Virus record (IMG/VR): IMGVR_UViG_3300042374_001628 | Coordinates: 1-64,000 of that record | Length of the DNA stretch: 64,000 bases | Direction: 5' to 3' (one strand) | DNA from: a virus | In this document: positions 25,273 through 35,264 of the stretch, one piece after another | Numbering within the stretch: the stretch's first letter is position 1 | Layout of the letters: every line of letters begins with the position of its first letter | Program-made: the position numbers and the translations under genes | Notes under the pieces: generated by a model | Database searches by the model: none | Seen by the model: only the letters and a program-made list of their open reading frames with translations | What the model was told of the DNA's origin: nothing

Positions 25273-27057
25273 TTACAGATTATAAATGATTACACCAGTA
25301 TTGTAGGTTATTATATCAATTTCATCGCTTTTTTCTACTTCTTGATAATCAAATCCAAGATAAAGCCTTTGCCCGTTTAGCCAAATCATGGATGTTTTTT
25401 TATTAAAATTAAATGGTACTAAAAAATAAGAACCAGAAGTGTTTTTAATATTATAAGTACCAAAGCCTAATGTATTTTTTTGAACTGTTAATACATTATA
25501 GTTTCCACTTATATTTCTTAATATCGTATTGGTACCACTGTAATCAATTCCAGAATTTAAAAGTTGACCATTTAAAAAAACAAATGAATTATTAAAATTT
25601 AAACTTGATATATTATTGCCACTATTTATCTGCCCAGTCATTAACAGTTCAGATTTTGGCCAAAAATCAATAAGTGAATTATTTTGATTTATAAAACCAT
25701 AATTTGAATTACTAAATATTTTATTTCCAGAAATAAAGTAATCTTCTGATGGTAAATAGTTAATATTTCCACTTTGAATAAGCTCATCATATCCAGAAGA
25801 TCTCGTTTGCAATTGCCCATTATAGTATAATCCAGAAAAATCTTCGCCTATAATGCTATCATATCCATAAGAATTATCTGCATTAATATAATAAAGATTT
25901 GTGAAGTTTATTCCCGCATCAATTCCAGAATATCCATATATTGATAAAATATCATTAGGATCGATATTAAATGATAAAGATATAGCATTTTGATAATTAT
26001 AAATATATTCTGGCCGAGATACAAATGCGGAATTATTAGTAATTGAATATTCGATATAATAACCAGAATCATATTCAAATACATTTGTTCCAGTAAATAC
26101 ACTTGAGCAAAGTGAAAATAAATTTTGTCCACTAGAATATCCTAAAAAATAACCAGTAAAAACTTTTTGAGCGAATTGATTGAAAATCTCATTATTAAAA
26201 TCTAAAAATGATTCGTGTGTTGCAAAATATTCTCCACTACCAGTACTTAATACAATCTCATTCAGCACGCCACTTGATTGAGCAGAGCACTGTGTTATTT
26301 TTATAATATCGCCATTTAATATGCCAGTTTGTCCAGAGATAGCGCCAGTAATAGTATTTGAATTAATAGATGAAATAATGCCACTAACAAATTCATTTTC
26401 AAATATGGAAGAGCTTAAATAATCTGAATTGTAAATAAATATTTCAGCAACTTCAGCAGATAAAAATCTTCCAGATGGCAAGCTTTGACTTCCTCCAATA
26501 TAATAATTATTTGATTTTTTAAAATTTTCATCAAGTGGAGCAAATATTTTTTGAAACGAATTAGATTCTGCATCAAATAAGCCCATTGAAATAGAATTCG
26601 ATCCATTAATAGAAAAGCTTACAATTCCAGTTTTATTTGCTTTTAAGCTGTGGCATACAGTAATAGGCCCATAAATTTTATGAGCGTATTCAAAATATGG
26701 ATAGCCAGCATAGTTTATTCCAAAATTGATTCCGGAATCATAATTATAATTTGCAAAAAAAACATTGTCAGATTTTGCATTCCCTAATTTATACGCAAAA
26801 ATAAAAGATAAAGAATCTCCACTAAAATAATTTAATTTGGCATAGCTTTGGCCATCAAAACTTGCAAATCCAGATTTCGTCCAAAAATTTCCAGAATTTA
26901 CCAGCTGTAATTGTTCAGCGCGACTTGTCCAGCTTTCGCTTGGAATATTAATTAGCCCAGATATTCCAGTATTAGAAAAATCAAAATAACCAACTATCTG
27001 CTCCGTAGATAGATTTTCATTTTTATCAAAAAAATATTTCATTGAATTTGCTGGCAT
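25273..27057 (-). CDS. Tail fibre-like protein with N-terminal LamG-like domain
   Basis: A 594-residue product. The frame can be extended to a TTG at 27072, but the ATG at 27057 overlaps the upstream stop as TAATG and is preferred. Residues ~20-215 look like a concanavalin/LamG-type jelly roll: QIVGYFDFSNTGISGL, GFASFDGQSYAKLNYF, GIVSFSING and NNYYIGGSQSLPSGRFLSAE. The rest is a series of SG-rich beta segments, with two similar turns FVFLNGQLLNSGIDY and SMIWLNGQRLYLGFDY near the C-terminus, an internal repeat. Carbohydrate binding is a reasonable guess for the LamG-like part. Confidence 0.6.
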   Translation of the reverse strand: MPANSMKYFFDKNENLSTEQIVGYFDFSNTGISGLINIPSESWTSRAEQLQLVNSGNFWTKSGFASFDGQSYAKLNYFSGDSLSFIFAYKLGNAKSDNVFFANYNYDSGINFGINYAGYPYFEYAHKIYGPITVCHSLKANKTGIVSFSINGSNSISMGLFDAESNSFQKIFAPLDENFKKSNNYYIGGSQSLPSGRFLSAEVAEIFIYNSDYLSSSIFENEFVSGIISSINSNTITGAISGQTGILNGDIIKITQCSAQSSGVLNEIVLSTGSGEYFATHESFLDFNNEIFNQFAQKVFTGYFLGYSSGQNLFSLCSSVFTGTNVFEYDSGYYIEYSITNNSAFVSRPEYIYNYQNAISLSFNIDPNDILSIYGYSGIDAGINFTNLYYINADNSYGYDSIIGEDFSGLYYNGQLQTRSSGYDELIQSGNINYLPSEDYFISGNKIFSNSNYGFINQNNSLIDFWPKSELLMTGQINSGNNISSLNFNNSFVFLNGQLLNSGIDYSGTNTILRNISGNYNVLTVQKNTLGFGTYNIKNTSGSYFLVPFNFNKKTSMIWLNGQRLYLGFDYQEVEKSDEIDIITYNTGVIIYNL

Positions 27058-28589
27058 TAGTTTTCCTCCCAAGTAATTTGAAATGATATTCTCCCATCAG
27101 AAGTTTCATTTGTGAATGTTTTAGTTTTTATAATTGTCATCGCGTATCTGTTAGCAATTGATTCTATATATGCTTTGGCTTTAGCAGAATTTCCAACCTC
27201 TACTTCCATTTGACCGTCAAACGATACAGTGGTTTTAGATCTATGCGTGCCATAAGCTGCCCAATCACTACAAAGTGGTTGTACAAATTCATATTGCTGC
27301 AATCCATATGTTTTAGTGACTGTATAGGAAATATTTTTTATGTAACAAGGCAAAGATGCATTTATTGGATTTATATCCCAAGATATTGAATAAGATAATG
27401 ACCCATCTATCTGATTTTCAGATAGCGATTCTGAGCTTTGCTTGAAATGAGTAACATTAAAATCATTATTTAACCCAGTAATATTCTTACGAAATTCTTG
27501 CATTGGATTAAAAGAATTTTGGAAAAAGTTATTTACTTGCGCAAGTCTTTCTGTTGGATTTCCAACCCTACATCTTATATTAGAATTTAAAGATGCAGAA
27601 TTTTCCGAATCACCTCCATAACCAATATTATAAGTAGCTGTCGAATCTATATATATAATTGGACTATTATCATTATTGAATGTAACTGAAAATGAAATTT
27701 GCTTATTTGATAAATCTTCATCTACGCCAGAGTTTACATAAATACTATTTAGATCTCCAGAATTTGTACATCCGCTATAAATATCAAAAGTTAAATTCCA
27801 CAAGTTCAGACTTTTATACCTATTTCTTATCAAATCCATTGATCCACTTATGCCAGCATTTAATGTTCCATTGATTGTTGCTGTGGAAAAATTAAATTTA
27901 TCATACCCAATATCAACAGAATATCTTAATAATCCATTTCCCGTTTGTGACTGATCAATCGTATAATTTTCAATCCATTGACAGTTGCCATTCATTCTAT
28001 CCATTGTTTCGGATATAGAATTTAATATTGGAAAAGATTGTTGATTTATTTTTATAAAAGCTGTGCTTGGAATATTTTTTAGTCCAGTTCTGGAGTAAAC
28101 AAAATTTGTAGCATTTTTAATTGCTGGCAAGTTTGAATTAATACCAACAGCAGAAACCCTATGTGTAAGAGATAGCGTTCCGTCATTATTTTCAACAAAT
28201 TCAAAAGAATCTTCCGGCTCTTTAACAAAAAATTGCCCACTAAAAATATCAGAATCAAATGCTTCAATTTCTACTGTATAAGGCAAAATAAAAGCATAGT
28301 TTGACTCATCAAAGTTTACACCCCTAATTAAAGCATAATCTGATTTAAAAATATCAGAACCATTTTCCTTAATCTGAAATCTTTTAAAATTTTGTGAAAA
28401 ATTATTTATTAATGCATTTTGCTTTCCAACCATTCCAGAATAATCAGTCCCGCACCCAACTATTTCACCTACAAGAGAAAATGATTTGTTTGAGCCCCAC
28501 CACCCATCAAATTCTTGAGAATATGAAACAAATGGCGTATATGAAACCCCACTAAAAGCATTTTTATTATTATACCAAATTTCGTTCAT
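27057..28589 (-). CDS. Tail protein, paralogue-like neighbour B
   Basis: The 510-residue product shares layout with the 518-residue gene just upstream: an N-terminal domain that places the protein on the tail (VSYTPFVSYSQEFDGWWGS), a middle part with RMNGNCQWIENYTI and LLRYSVDIGYD, and a C-terminal part with SYSISWDINP and KTTVSFDGQMEVEV. Both appear to be repeats of the same kind of beta domain. It is the second gene after the tape measure, where distal tail and tail-associated proteins lie. It ends in TAATG shared with the next start. Confidence 0.55.
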   Translation of the reverse strand: MNEIWYNNKNAFSGVSYTPFVSYSQEFDGWWGSNKSFSLVGEIVGCGTDYSGMVGKQNALINNFSQNFKRFQIKENGSDIFKSDYALIRGVNFDESNYAFILPYTVEIEAFDSDIFSGQFFVKEPEDSFEFVENNDGTLSLTHRVSAVGINSNLPAIKNATNFVYSRTGLKNIPSTAFIKINQQSFPILNSISETMDRMNGNCQWIENYTIDQSQTGNGLLRYSVDIGYDKFNFSTATINGTLNAGISGSMDLIRNRYKSLNLWNLTFDIYSGCTNSGDLNSIYVNSGVDEDLSNKQISFSVTFNNDNSPIIYIDSTATYNIGYGGDSENSASLNSNIRCRVGNPTERLAQVNNFFQNSFNPMQEFRKNITGLNNDFNVTHFKQSSESLSENQIDGSLSYSISWDINPINASLPCYIKNISYTVTKTYGLQQYEFVQPLCSDWAAYGTHRSKTTVSFDGQMEVEVGNSAKAKAYIESIANRYAMTIIKTKTFTNETSDGRISFQITWEEN

Positions 28590-28590
28590 A

Positions 28591-30147
28591 TTATGCTATA
28601 GTCGTTACATTATAAGTTGCACTTCTGTCCATCGGACTTATAGATAAAGACTCATCTTGTTTTATTGCTGATGTTGAAATCCTCATATCCTCTGGAAACG
28701 AAACCAAATTTACATTTTTTCCATATTTTCTATTTTTATTTATAGTTACTTCATAAAATGTTTTTTGATCATGCTGCTGCCTAACAATGCTATTATTTAT
28801 ATAATAATCAGTATAAATATTTACAGGATATTTTTCAGAAATTGACTCCTTCTCCTCTTCTATTCCGTTTGGATTATTATTTATAGTCTTGTTTGTATAA
28901 GATACGCTATACTGAACTGTTCCATTGTACTTGCTAGAAGTAAATGTTTCATTGCTTTTATTTAATATGCCGCTAGAACTACAGCGGTTTGTATTTATTG
29001 ATAAAAATCTAGAATATAAACTATTTATTTTTGACAATAATAATGATTCTTTTTGATTGTAGCCATAAATAGCATTATTATATTTTCTATCTGTATTTGG
29101 CACGCCATCACCTTGAATAGACAGATTAGCTGTGCAGTTAATTAGGTAAGTATCGCCAAGATCGACAGATGTTTCAATAGACCAATCATACCTATTCTCT
29201 ATAAATGGATTATCCGTATAGACTGTTTCTAATTCAATTGTACCATTAAATCTATCTACGTTATATCCTTGGGTTATTGGAAAATTATTAAGAGATCCAG
29301 TCACATAATTAACATAAAAATTCTGTGATCTTTGATAACAGTTAGGCTTTAATTCTGCTAGTTTATTTTTAACGGTTGTAAATTTAGGATCTTGATTGGC
29401 CTGTATCTGAACAGATTCAGTAACTTCAGTAATTCCATTTTCATCTCTACGAAGTGAATATGAAAAATCAGCGTTTGATGAATCTCCGCTTATGTTTTTA
29501 TCTAACCTTTCTGTAAAAGAAAAAATTTTATTTATTACATCAAAGCTTTCTTCGTAATATTTTTTTCCAGATAAAAAATTAGCATTCCCACTTATAAGAT
29601 TAAATGGCACTTCTTTTCCAATAATTCCAGACGCAATATTTTTTGCTAATAAATCCGCGCTACCATACGCAAGCGCATTTTCAAAACTAAAACTCACACT
29701 ATGTTCATAGCTATAATTATTGCTTGAATCAAGATCTAAAGAAAAATTTTCCGAAAAATCATTCATTAAATGAAGGGATAATCCTGTAAAATTTTGGAGA
29801 CCAGTAAAATAATTACCAGTCATATTATATAAATTACCCGTAGATAAAATTAAAATATCAGCCGTATATTCACCACGCCTTACCCAGTTTCCTTCATCTA
29901 CATTAATATTTCTTATATATCCAGATCCAAAATTTATCCCATTTAAAACAATATCATCGCTAACTTTTGCCAAATTTATAAGGGCATATATTCCACTTGA
30001 TACCCCACTTACACCACTTGTGTTGTAAAAATCTGCAATTGTTCCACGTACAGTAAGATTTTTTTCAATACTATAAACAAAATTATCTCCTAAAAATTTA
30101 GGAGAATGTGAGTATGATAGTAATGCTGCATTATTAAAAGTTATCAT
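28591..30147 (-). CDS. Tail protein, paralogue-like neighbour A (possible distal tail protein)
   Basis: A 518-residue product that directly follows the tape measure gene (TAATG overlap), the usual position of a distal tail (Dit) or equivalent protein. It starts ITFNNAALLSYSHSPKFLGD and has YNVDRFNGTIELETVYTDN, YDWSIETSVDLG and YNGTVQYSVSYTNK, which resemble segments of the 510-residue neighbour. The residues are mainly polar and aromatic beta formers with no enzymatic motif. Whether the Dit comparison holds needs structural prediction. Confidence 0.55.
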   Translation of the reverse strand: MITFNNAALLSYSHSPKFLGDNFVYSIEKNLTVRGTIADFYNTSGVSGVSSGIYALINLAKVSDDIVLNGINFGSGYIRNINVDEGNWVRRGEYTADILILSTGNLYNMTGNYFTGLQNFTGLSLHLMNDFSENFSLDLDSSNNYSYEHSVSFSFENALAYGSADLLAKNIASGIIGKEVPFNLISGNANFLSGKKYYEESFDVINKIFSFTERLDKNISGDSSNADFSYSLRRDENGITEVTESVQIQANQDPKFTTVKNKLAELKPNCYQRSQNFYVNYVTGSLNNFPITQGYNVDRFNGTIELETVYTDNPFIENRYDWSIETSVDLGDTYLINCTANLSIQGDGVPNTDRKYNNAIYGYNQKESLLLSKINSLYSRFLSINTNRCSSSGILNKSNETFTSSKYNGTVQYSVSYTNKTINNNPNGIEEEKESISEKYPVNIYTDYYINNSIVRQQHDQKTFYEVTINKNRKYGKNVNLVSFPEDMRISTSAIKQDESLSISPMDRSATYNVTTIA

Positions 30148-33100
30148 TACTTAAGATTATTTTGCGCTTTTAATTGTTGCATTTTCGCACTGAATTCATC
30201 TAATATTCTTTGTTTTTCTGCTGTTAACTTAAGATCTAAATCCTCTCGTGTTAAACCGCCCAAAGTAAAAGATACTGGGCCAGGATTTATATTTATAGAC
30301 GGGACAACTGAAGGGGAATCAGTCAAGCTTATTGGTTTTTCAAAATTAGATGGCTGCGGCTTATCTTTGCCAGACTTTTCTGCAGTAGTTGTGAAATATT
30401 CCAACATAGCTTGTACTGAACTTTCTATTAATTTGAAATTTGCAGCAGCTTGTTCTGCTGAAGTTGTAAGATCAAAAGCCATAGCGTTAACAATTGTTTC
30501 ATATGCCTTAAAAGCTTCGCTTCGATCAGCAAATCCGCCAAGTTGCTGAAGTGCCTTTATAGCAGCCTCAACCTCTTTCGACGAACCTTCAAACTTGCCA
30601 CCTTCCGGTAAAAATCTATTTTTTAAATAATCAATACCTAATTTGCTTGTGCCAGTAGCCTCCCCAACAGCCTGTTGGTTTAACATTCTTGCCCTGTTTT
30701 GATAATCTACTGGAAGCCCAAGATCAAAAGCCCTTTGCGCTGCGTTATTACCAGCCTGCCTCCTCACATTCATTACATCTGATCCAAATCTTGTAAATAT
30801 CTCTTCTGGAGTGGCGCCCAAAGACAAAGCCTCTTTTATTCTTTCTTGTGATCTTCTGGCAACAAACTCATTTTGTCCAATTTCACCACCAAAAAAATCA
30901 CTCTCTAATTGGCTAATCGCAGATTTGTTTTTATTATAGCTTAATAAGCTATCTATATCTTGAGACAGTTGCTGCGCTATTTTTTTAGAAGCATCCTTTA
31001 TTGCTCCAGCCGCAAGGCTTCTAGTTTTTTCTGCTTGGCCTTTGATATTTATACCAACTTCATCGAAAACTTCTCCATATAATTCTGATAAAACCTTTTT
31101 AAAACCAGAAGATTCTTCTATAGCTCTTGGGTCAATGTTTAATGTATCACTTATTAATTTTCCAAAATCTTTTTGTATTTGTTCTTTTCCGCCCAATTCT
31201 TTTAATCTAGTTTCTAAATCTGAATCTGTTAAGCCTTGAGTTATACCTGCATTTATTTGTTTTTTAAAAGCATCTCTAATATCTTTTGTCATTTCTCCAG
31301 AATATGTTTCTATTGGTGGCTGCTTGCCTACCAGCATGCCTGGGGCATTTGGGCCAGAGCCAGATCTTCCAACAAACTCAAAAGCCCTTGCTATTATAGA
31401 TCTTCTTTGTGTATTCAATAACTGCTCAACTGATACATCCGCTTGATTCCTGGCTGTTTGTTCTGCTTGTTTTTGTGTAATTTGACCAGAAACTTCCGTT
31501 AATCCTTGCATTCCGCGCTCTTTAATTGCATTTGTAAATTTTTTAGCAGTTTCAGGATCAAAACTATTTAAATAATTTATATAATTTTGCTCTGCTTTTC
31601 TAAGCTCTGACTGTGGAGCATTTTCTTCTAATAATCTAGTATATGTTTCGTAAGATGTTGCTAGCCCTTGAGTTTTTTCGTTAACCTTGGCCAATTCTTC
31701 GGTAGATTTTTCTGCTTTAGCCTGCAATTCTGGAAGATTTGTGTTTAATTGTTTTAATATATCTGTTAATCCTATTAGCCCGCCAGTAACCGCACCAAGT
31801 GCCGCGCCGACTGCCGCTCCCTTTGGTCCAAATGCCATGCCAACCATTCCGCCAGTTCCAGCAAAAGATGCAATTTGGCCAGCGCCACTTACTGCAGATG
31901 CCCCAACCCTTCCGCCTTGTGTATTTTGCGGTATTGCGTTTGCAATTGTTTCTGCAATGATTGGCGCAGCAAATGCCGTTCCAATACCTGGTCTAAAGCC
32001 TTTTGCTGATGATATTCCCCGTTGAAGAATGCCTGCACCTGACCTTCTAGCTGCACGTTGAGCTTGCGCCCTTTGCTCAATATCAAGCATGGCAGCATTA
32101 TATCCAGACGATCCTCTTTGTAGTGGGCCAGGCCCCATAGTTGACATTTTTTGAAGATTTGCTTTTTGTTGGGATATAGATTTCCTTTCAAGCTCAGCCC
32201 TTTGCTTATACGTTTCCTTTAATTCATTTACATCTTTTTTTCCTAATTGAGAAATACTAGCAAACAATGCGATTTGCGCGGCAACTGCCCCAATAGATTT
32301 AGCAAAATCTGAAATACCGCCTTGGGCTTCACCTTCACTACCAACTGCAAAATTTGGAGTAAATCCGGTAGCATACATCCCCATACCTTTGCGCTCGCGC
32401 CCAATTGCATCTTTTAATCCATTAGGTTCGTCACGCGTGTTTGTTACTGCAACTGGATTTCCACTCTTATCAAAGTGCGCGCGAATTTGTGAAACTGGAA
32501 CTCCACGATTTGTAGATGAAAAATTTGGTATAAAACCAGAAGCTTTTGATCTTGATAATTGTCCAGGTTTAATTTTTAATTTATTACTGATAAAAGCTTT
32601 TCTAGCAACATCATTTATTAAATTTTGTTGATTCCCAATTTTTGCTTCGTAGTCTCCAGGAATATTATTAAATAATTTTCTTAATTTGTCATTTGGGTTA
32701 ACAAAGTCAATAATAGCACTTGATCCACCAGACCTTCCGGCCTGTGTAACAGCAGAATCTGTAGCCTGCGTCACGGCACTTTCAAATATATTACCAGCAA
32801 TACTTCTAAAAGATCCATAATTTGCAAGCTGTTGTACTGATTTTATTCTAGCATTTGGAGAATAATTGCCGAAAATGCTTATAAATCGATTTGTAAAATC
32901 AATAACTTGATCTCCTAATAATTTTTCTAACTGAGCATCTTCTGGTTTAACTTTGGCATTGTAACCACTTGATTTAAATCCTACTTTATAAGTTTTTCCA
33001 TTTGGTGTTTTTTTATCTGTAATAAGGCCCTTTTGATCTGTATTGAAAAATCCTGTCTCATCTTTTATCCCAGCTTTTTCGCCATATATTAAACTTAAAG

Positions 33101-35189
33101 TACTAGTTTTGCCAAGATCAATAGTACTAGATGAACTTTTTCCCAGAGATGGTTTTTTTGCTGTGCCTAGTCTAGAATTAACAGCTTCAGCCGTAAATCT
33201 TTGACTTAATTGTGATCTAGAATATTGATTGCTTTGTATTGCCTCTTCTAATGAAATATTTGGTGGCAATTTTGTTTTTGCAAAATTTGGAATAAAACCA
33301 GAAGATGAAATTTTACGAGCACCACTTGGCAACCCATACTTTGCTTTCATATCTTTGTTAAAGATAGCAGTTCCATCCCCACCAGCAAAATTTGGCACAA
33401 CCCACTCTCCGGTATGTGCAGTTATTTTACCTTTCTTGCCTCCACCAAATGCAAAATTCGGAATAGTAACGGGCCTATCAGTTGCCGGATTTGCGCCACC
33501 AACTCTTGCATTAATATTCGCTTGCTCAATTGATTCTGGTAAATATCCAGCAGCAGCAGTTTTTGTCTTTGTAGCTACAAACTGCCTTCCTCCTATTGTT
33601 TGTACCCCAACAGATCCAGCAAGTGATTTAGATATCGATGCAGCAACAGAATTTTGCCTTTGCAAAGCTGCTGTCTGTTGTTGTATAACTGCCAAATATT
33701 CTTTGGCCGCAGTTGAAACAGAAACCTGCCCCTTTAAAATAGAATTATACAAACCGCTATTGTTTTGTAAAAATTTTGCTATATTTTGCTGAACCACCAC
33801 CTGCTCTTTTCCTGCCTGATTTGTTCCCAAAATACTTTTAAAAGCCTCTGCTCCATACTTTGTAAACTCAGCTAATAACTTAACGATTATTGCCGTTGCT
33901 AAAGCGAGCCCAGGCCCAGCAATAAATTTACCAAGACCATCAATTACCCCTCTACCAATCTGACCACCAACGCTTTGCGAATCTGCATTTCCCACAGACT
34001 CTGTTAATAAATTTGTTAAGTTTAAAACATTTCTAGCAGCATCTCCAAATAACCCCTCTCCAAGAGTTCCAGCAACTTTTTGAACATTTGCCAATGTTTT
34101 TGTTCCCAACGCAGATAACGTTTGATTTAACTGTTCATTTCTTTGAATGGCCTGATCGGTACTCGATAATGATGTTTTAAGCGCACGGTCGTAAATTGAA
34201 TACTCCTTACCTAAATCACCTAAAGCAGCTTTTAAGATGTTAATCTGGAAAACGCCGCCAACCTGCTCTGCTACATAATTTTTTTGAGTAGCTCCAAGCG
34301 TATCATAAACTAATGCAAGCTCTTTTAAAAGTTGAATTTGTGTTTTTACCTGACCGCTTTCATCAGTTGCGCTAATTCCAAGACCGCCCAAAACCTCTTG
34401 AACTTTTTCTCGACCAAGTCTTGTAAAAATTGTTTTCAGTGAGTTTCCTATAACCGCACCTCCACGAGCAGTAATTTGCTGCGCAGTTGTCACTAAAGCT
34501 ATCAATTCGTCAAAAGAAATTCCAGCATCGTCAGCAGAAGATCCAACACGACTCAATGCATTAGCCAAATCTGCAGAGCTAACAGCAAATGCGGCATCAA
34601 CATTAGCCAGCTTATTTACAATTTCTGTCGCTTCCAATGTCGCACTCTGAAAAGAGTTCATTGTAGCAGTAAGAGCCGCAACACTTGCTGCAGCATCCAG
34701 ACCACTTAAACGAGTCAAGATTAGCGCTGCCTCAGTACGTTTTAATGTTTCTTCTACCCCAAGGCCCTGACGAGACAACTCTGTTGCTGCTTCTGCAACA
34801 ACATCAAATGCTTGCGCTGTATTTCCAGCAATATCAAATAATGAGCTTCCAAAAGCCGCAAGATTTTTTTCTGACAAATTTAATATAACATTTATGTCTT
34901 GTAATTTTTTCTCTGTATTTACAAAACTCTGAAATAAAGACACTACTGCATTTTGTAATGCAAAAATACTTCCAGCAGCTGCGCCGAATGCAATAACACG
35001 AGCATTAGCAGCAGCCAAAGACTTATCAATTTCAGTTATTTGGCCGCTTAATTTTCCTAATGGTTGAGCGGCCCCCCTACCACCAGCCTGCACATCAATA
35101 ACTAGTGGCTGCTTAGCAACTTGGTTTATCTGTTGCCTAAGCTTCGCTGTATTACCGCTAACATCTACGCTAATATTTGGGTTTGCCAT
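30147..35189 (-). CDS. Tail tape measure protein with PNFA motifs and an embedded nuclease-like domain
   Basis: At 1680 residues this is the longest gene. Residues ~50-400 form a helical TP901-type tape measure core (VVAEAATELSRQGLGVEETL, FAVSSADLANALSRVGSSAD). Hydrophobic stretches occur at ~425-440 and in the Gly/Ala-rich part starting GAGQIASFAGTGGMVG. Five PNFA-type motifs lie at 577, 599, 634, 888 (PNFS) and 945. Between the third and fourth is a globular segment with E803 (GNIFES), D828 (IIDFV) and E848-A-K850 (YEAK), the order of a PD-(D/E)XK nuclease site. The length suggests a tail of roughly 200-250 nm if fully helical. The upstream gap carries a TGTAAT element and an AAGGA sequence. 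Confidence 0.85.
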   Translation of the reverse strand: MANPNISVDVSGNTAKLRQQINQVAKQPLVIDVQAGGRGAAQPLGKLSGQITEIDKSLAAANARVIAFGAAAGSIFALQNAVVSLFQSFVNTEKKLQDINVILNLSEKNLAAFGSSLFDIAGNTAQAFDVVAEAATELSRQGLGVEETLKRTEAALILTRLSGLDAAASVAALTATMNSFQSATLEATEIVNKLANVDAAFAVSSADLANALSRVGSSADDAGISFDELIALVTTAQQITARGGAVIGNSLKTIFTRLGREKVQEVLGGLGISATDESGQVKTQIQLLKELALVYDTLGATQKNYVAEQVGGVFQINILKAALGDLGKEYSIYDRALKTSLSSTDQAIQRNEQLNQTLSALGTKTLANVQKVAGTLGEGLFGDAARNVLNLTNLLTESVGNADSQSVGGQIGRGVIDGLGKFIAGPGLALATAIIVKLLAEFTKYGAEAFKSILGTNQAGKEQVVVQQNIAKFLQNNSGLYNSILKGQVSVSTAAKEYLAVIQQQTAALQRQNSVAASISKSLAGSVGVQTIGGRQFVATKTKTAAAGYLPESIEQANINARVGGANPATDRPVTIPNFAFGGGKKGKITAHTGEWVVPNFAGGDGTAIFNKDMKAKYGLPSGARKISSSGFIPNFAKTKLPPNISLEEAIQSNQYSRSQLSQRFTAEAVNSRLGTAKKPSLGKSSSSTIDLGKTSTLSLIYGEKAGIKDETGFFNTDQKGLITDKKTPNGKTYKVGFKSSGYNAKVKPEDAQLEKLLGDQVIDFTNRFISIFGNYSPNARIKSVQQLANYGSFRSIAGNIFESAVTQATDSAVTQAGRSGGSSAIIDFVNPNDKLRKLFNNIPGDYEAKIGNQQNLINDVARKAFISNKLKIKPGQLSRSKASGFIPNFSSTNRGVPVSQIRAHFDKSGNPVAVTNTRDEPNGLKDAIGRERKGMGMYATGFTPNFAVGSEGEAQGGISDFAKSIGAVAAQIALFASISQLGKKDVNELKETYKQRAELERKSISQQKANLQKMSTMGPGPLQRGSSGYNAAMLDIEQRAQAQRAARRSGAGILQRGISSAKGFRPGIGTAFAAPIIAETIANAIPQNTQGGRVGASAVSGAGQIASFAGTGGMVGMAFGPKGAAVGAALGAVTGGLIGLTDILKQLNTNLPELQAKAEKSTEELAKVNEKTQGLATSYETYTRLLEENAPQSELRKAEQNYINYLNSFDPETAKKFTNAIKERGMQGLTEVSGQITQKQAEQTARNQADVSVEQLLNTQRRSIIARAFEFVGRSGSGPNAPGMLVGKQPPIETYSGEMTKDIRDAFKKQINAGITQGLTDSDLETRLKELGGKEQIQKDFGKLISDTLNIDPRAIEESSGFKKVLSELYGEVFDEVGINIKGQAEKTRSLAAGAIKDASKKIAQQLSQDIDSLLSYNKNKSAISQLESDFFGGEIGQNEFVARRSQERIKEALSLGATPEEIFTRFGSDVMNVRRQAGNNAAQRAFDLGLPVDYQNRARMLNQQAVGEATGTSKLGIDYLKNRFLPEGGKFEGSSKEVEAAIKALQQLGGFADRSEAFKAYETIVNAMAFDLTTSAEQAAANFKLIESSVQAMLEYFTTTAEKSGKDKPQPSNFEKPISLTDSPSVVPSININPGPVSFTLGGLTREDLDLKLTAEKQRILDEFSAKMQQLKAQNNLK

Positions 35190-35208
35190 GCCTTGTAATC
35201 CTTTTTCC

Positions 35209-35222
35209 TTCTATAAATTACA
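35209..35222 (-). promoter_or_regulatory. TGTAAT-type element before the tape measure gene
   Basis: The minus strand reads TGTAATTTATAGAA, 28 bases before the ATG to the hexamer. It is one arm of an 11-bp inverted repeat (ATTACATTTTT at 35217-35227 and its complement at 35249-35259). Confidence 0.4.
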
Positions 35223-35264
35223 TTTTTTTAATACAAAATCGCATAAGCAAAAATGTAATAATTT

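Noticed and set aside
33229-33792. 187-codon plus-strand frame opposite the tape measure gene
   Set aside because: Antisense shadow of an Ala/Gly-rich coding region, with a Pro/Ala-biased composition typical of reverse reading.
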